Assembly: GCA_021799755.1 (NCBI GenBank)
Contig: JAJYZU010000070.1
Coordinates: forward strand, 1 to 6,049
Source: Thermoplasmata archaeon
GTDB taxonomy: Archaea > Thermoplasmatota > Thermoplasmata > Thermoplasmatales > Thermoplasmataceae
DNA length: 6,049 nucleotides
Direction of reading: 5' to 3'
Position numbers and translations under genes: made by a program. A model generated the notes under the pieces. It saw only the letters and a list, made by a program, of their open reading frames with translations. It did not search any database and was not told where the DNA came from. Positions 5,542 to 6,049 of this stretch are shown here, in pieces (position 1 is the first letter of the stretch; every line of letters starts with the position of its first letter).

Positions 5542-5946
5542 GTGAACCTTCATGAAGATGTGAAGAACTGGAGCGGACACATCATATTTCCAAGCAATTT
5601 CCAGTGGAAGGAACTTGAAAAAGTGTTTCCAGAGATCTGGGAGATTTTTTCCAAGGATGCAAGGCCAACGGTAGAGGAAGTTCAGTATGACCAGGCTAAT
5701 CTGTATCTCAACCTGGAGGAGATAAGAAACAATAAGAAACCCTTTGGATACATCAAAGAAGGGGCAAAAAACAGGTTACTTTTTCCGATGGACAGGAAGG
5801 AGATGATAATATATAGGGGGCTCCTTTCAGAGAACATCAGGGACCTGACAGAAGAGGTCGCCAAAATACTGAGAAATGCAAAAATAAAGTTCACAATTGA
5901 ATACGACAAAATGCTTCTGCAGGAAATCCGGGCAAGGCGCAAGTAA
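5542..5946 (+). CDS. Unrecognised small charged protein
   Basis: I do not recognise this protein of 134 residues from the first GTG. It is strongly charged and soluble, with no Cys and no membrane segment. The order is an aromatic-rich N-terminus (KNWSGHIIFPSNFQWKELEK), an FPEIWEIF helix (29-36), an acidic stretch around EEVQYDQANLYLNLEEIR (45-62), FGYIKEGAKNRLLFP (68-82), then two amphipathic helices ending in the basic tail EIRARRK. The coding frame is convincing, as it runs cleanly to TAA at 5944-5946. The start is uncertain: GTG at 5542 is the longest option, but a GTG at 5560 (residue 7) has the right distance from the TATA box for leaderless translation and would leave 128 residues. Neither has a well-placed Shine-Dalgarno. 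The next gene follows with its own promoter, so this is probably a single-gene transcript. It might be an information-processing or nucleic-acid accessory protein judging from the basic tail, but that is only a guess. Confidence 0.75.
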   Translation: MNLHEDVKNWSGHIIFPSNFQWKELEKVFPEIWEIFSKDARPTVEEVQYDQANLYLNLEEIRNNKKPFGYIKEGAKNRLLFPMDRKEMIIYRGLLSENIRDLTEEVAKILRNAKIKFTIEYDKMLLQEIRARRK

Positions 5947-5956
5947 CTTTCAAGAA

Positions 5957-5965
5957 TAATTATAT
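5957..5965 (+). promoter_or_regulatory. TATA box of the gene starting at 5988
   Basis: TAATTATAT is centred about 26-27 bases before the ATG at 5988, again the spacing of a leaderless archaeal mRNA. A GGAGAG just before the ATG (5982-5987) would be too close to act as a ribosome binding site. Confidence 0.5.
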
Positions 5966-5987
5966 CTAATCTTGCGATACCGGAGAG

Positions 5988-6049
5988 ATGGTCAGCAGGA
6001 TAAAGGTAGTCAATGATGTGGGAGAACTTGTTTCCATTTTCCATGCTGC
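5988..6049 (+). CDS. 5' end of a gene running off the window
   Basis: Only 20 complete codons are visible, beginning MVSRIKVVND and continuing VGELVSIFHA, with no stop before the window end. Support comes from the TATA box 26-27 bases upstream, the position 41 bases after the previous stop on the same strand, and the ordinary composition of the peptide. Too little is present to name a family. Confidence 0.55.
   Translation, partial: MVSRIKVVNDVGELVSIFHA

Noticed and set aside
5682..6044. Minus-strand open frame of 120 codons across the 134-residue gene
   Set aside because: It covers the plus-strand gene, the TATA box at 5957-5965 and the next gene start. Its hydrophobic peptide is typical of the antisense of charged helices.
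1..6049. Insertion sequences, CRISPR arrays, prophage or integrative element
   Set aside because: No transposase, integrase, direct-repeat array, target duplication or tRNA 3'-end repeat was seen; the genes look like ordinary compact chromosome.

Overview
The window looks like chromosome from a thermoacidophilic euryarchaeon, most likely of the Thermoplasmatales type. The reasons are an archaeal SCP-x-type thiolase paired with a DUF35 zinc-ribbon/OB-fold protein, an archaeal-type tRNA-Gln without an encoded CCA, AGG/AGA- and ATA-rich codon use, very tight gene packing, and several genes whose start codon lies about 26-31 bases after a TATA-like box (leaderless style). The assignment rests on gene content and signals read by eye; no database was searched.

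Layout. Positions 4-492 (+) hold an unrecognised protein that may be the 3' part of a longer gene. It meets, stop codon against stop codon, a compact three-gene operon read on the minus strand from 3818 to 493: thiolase-like protein, DUF35 protein (4-base ATGA overlap, strong Shine-Dalgarno), then a 512-residue two-domain ThyX-like protein (0-base spacing). A 96-base divergent promoter region with an inverted repeat between two TATA boxes separates this operon from an extended/atypical SDR (NDUFA9-like) gene on the plus strand (3915-4754). The SDR gene overlaps by 11 bases the end of a convergent, unrecognised 169-residue gene (4744-5253, minus). Just upstream of that gene is tRNA-Gln(CUG) on the same strand (5288-5360). 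A 181-base intergenic stretch then carries the tRNA promoter, an isolated T7 run and a TATA box. It leads to a plus-strand hypothetical protein (5542-5946) and, after another leaderless-type promoter, the start of a further plus-strand gene (5988 to the window end).

How the genes may work together. The most interesting unit is the minus-strand operon. The thiolase-like protein has Gly where the family's nucleophilic Cys is expected, while keeping the HDA and GHPxGATG motifs and a DUF35 partner. That combination resembles the Cys-less thiolase-fold aldolase/DUF35 pairs (Ltp2/ChsH2 type) more than the acetoacetyl-CoA thiolase/DUF35/HMG-CoA synthase complex, and no HMG-CoA synthase is present here. 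The third gene is a duplicated ThyX fold whose two halves keep complementary parts of the ThyX signature: S..E.S.RY in the N-half, RHR and the distal LR...R in the C-half. This suggests one composite flavin/nucleotide site, or a repurposed flavoenzyme. A shared pathway for the three is inference from the gene packing.
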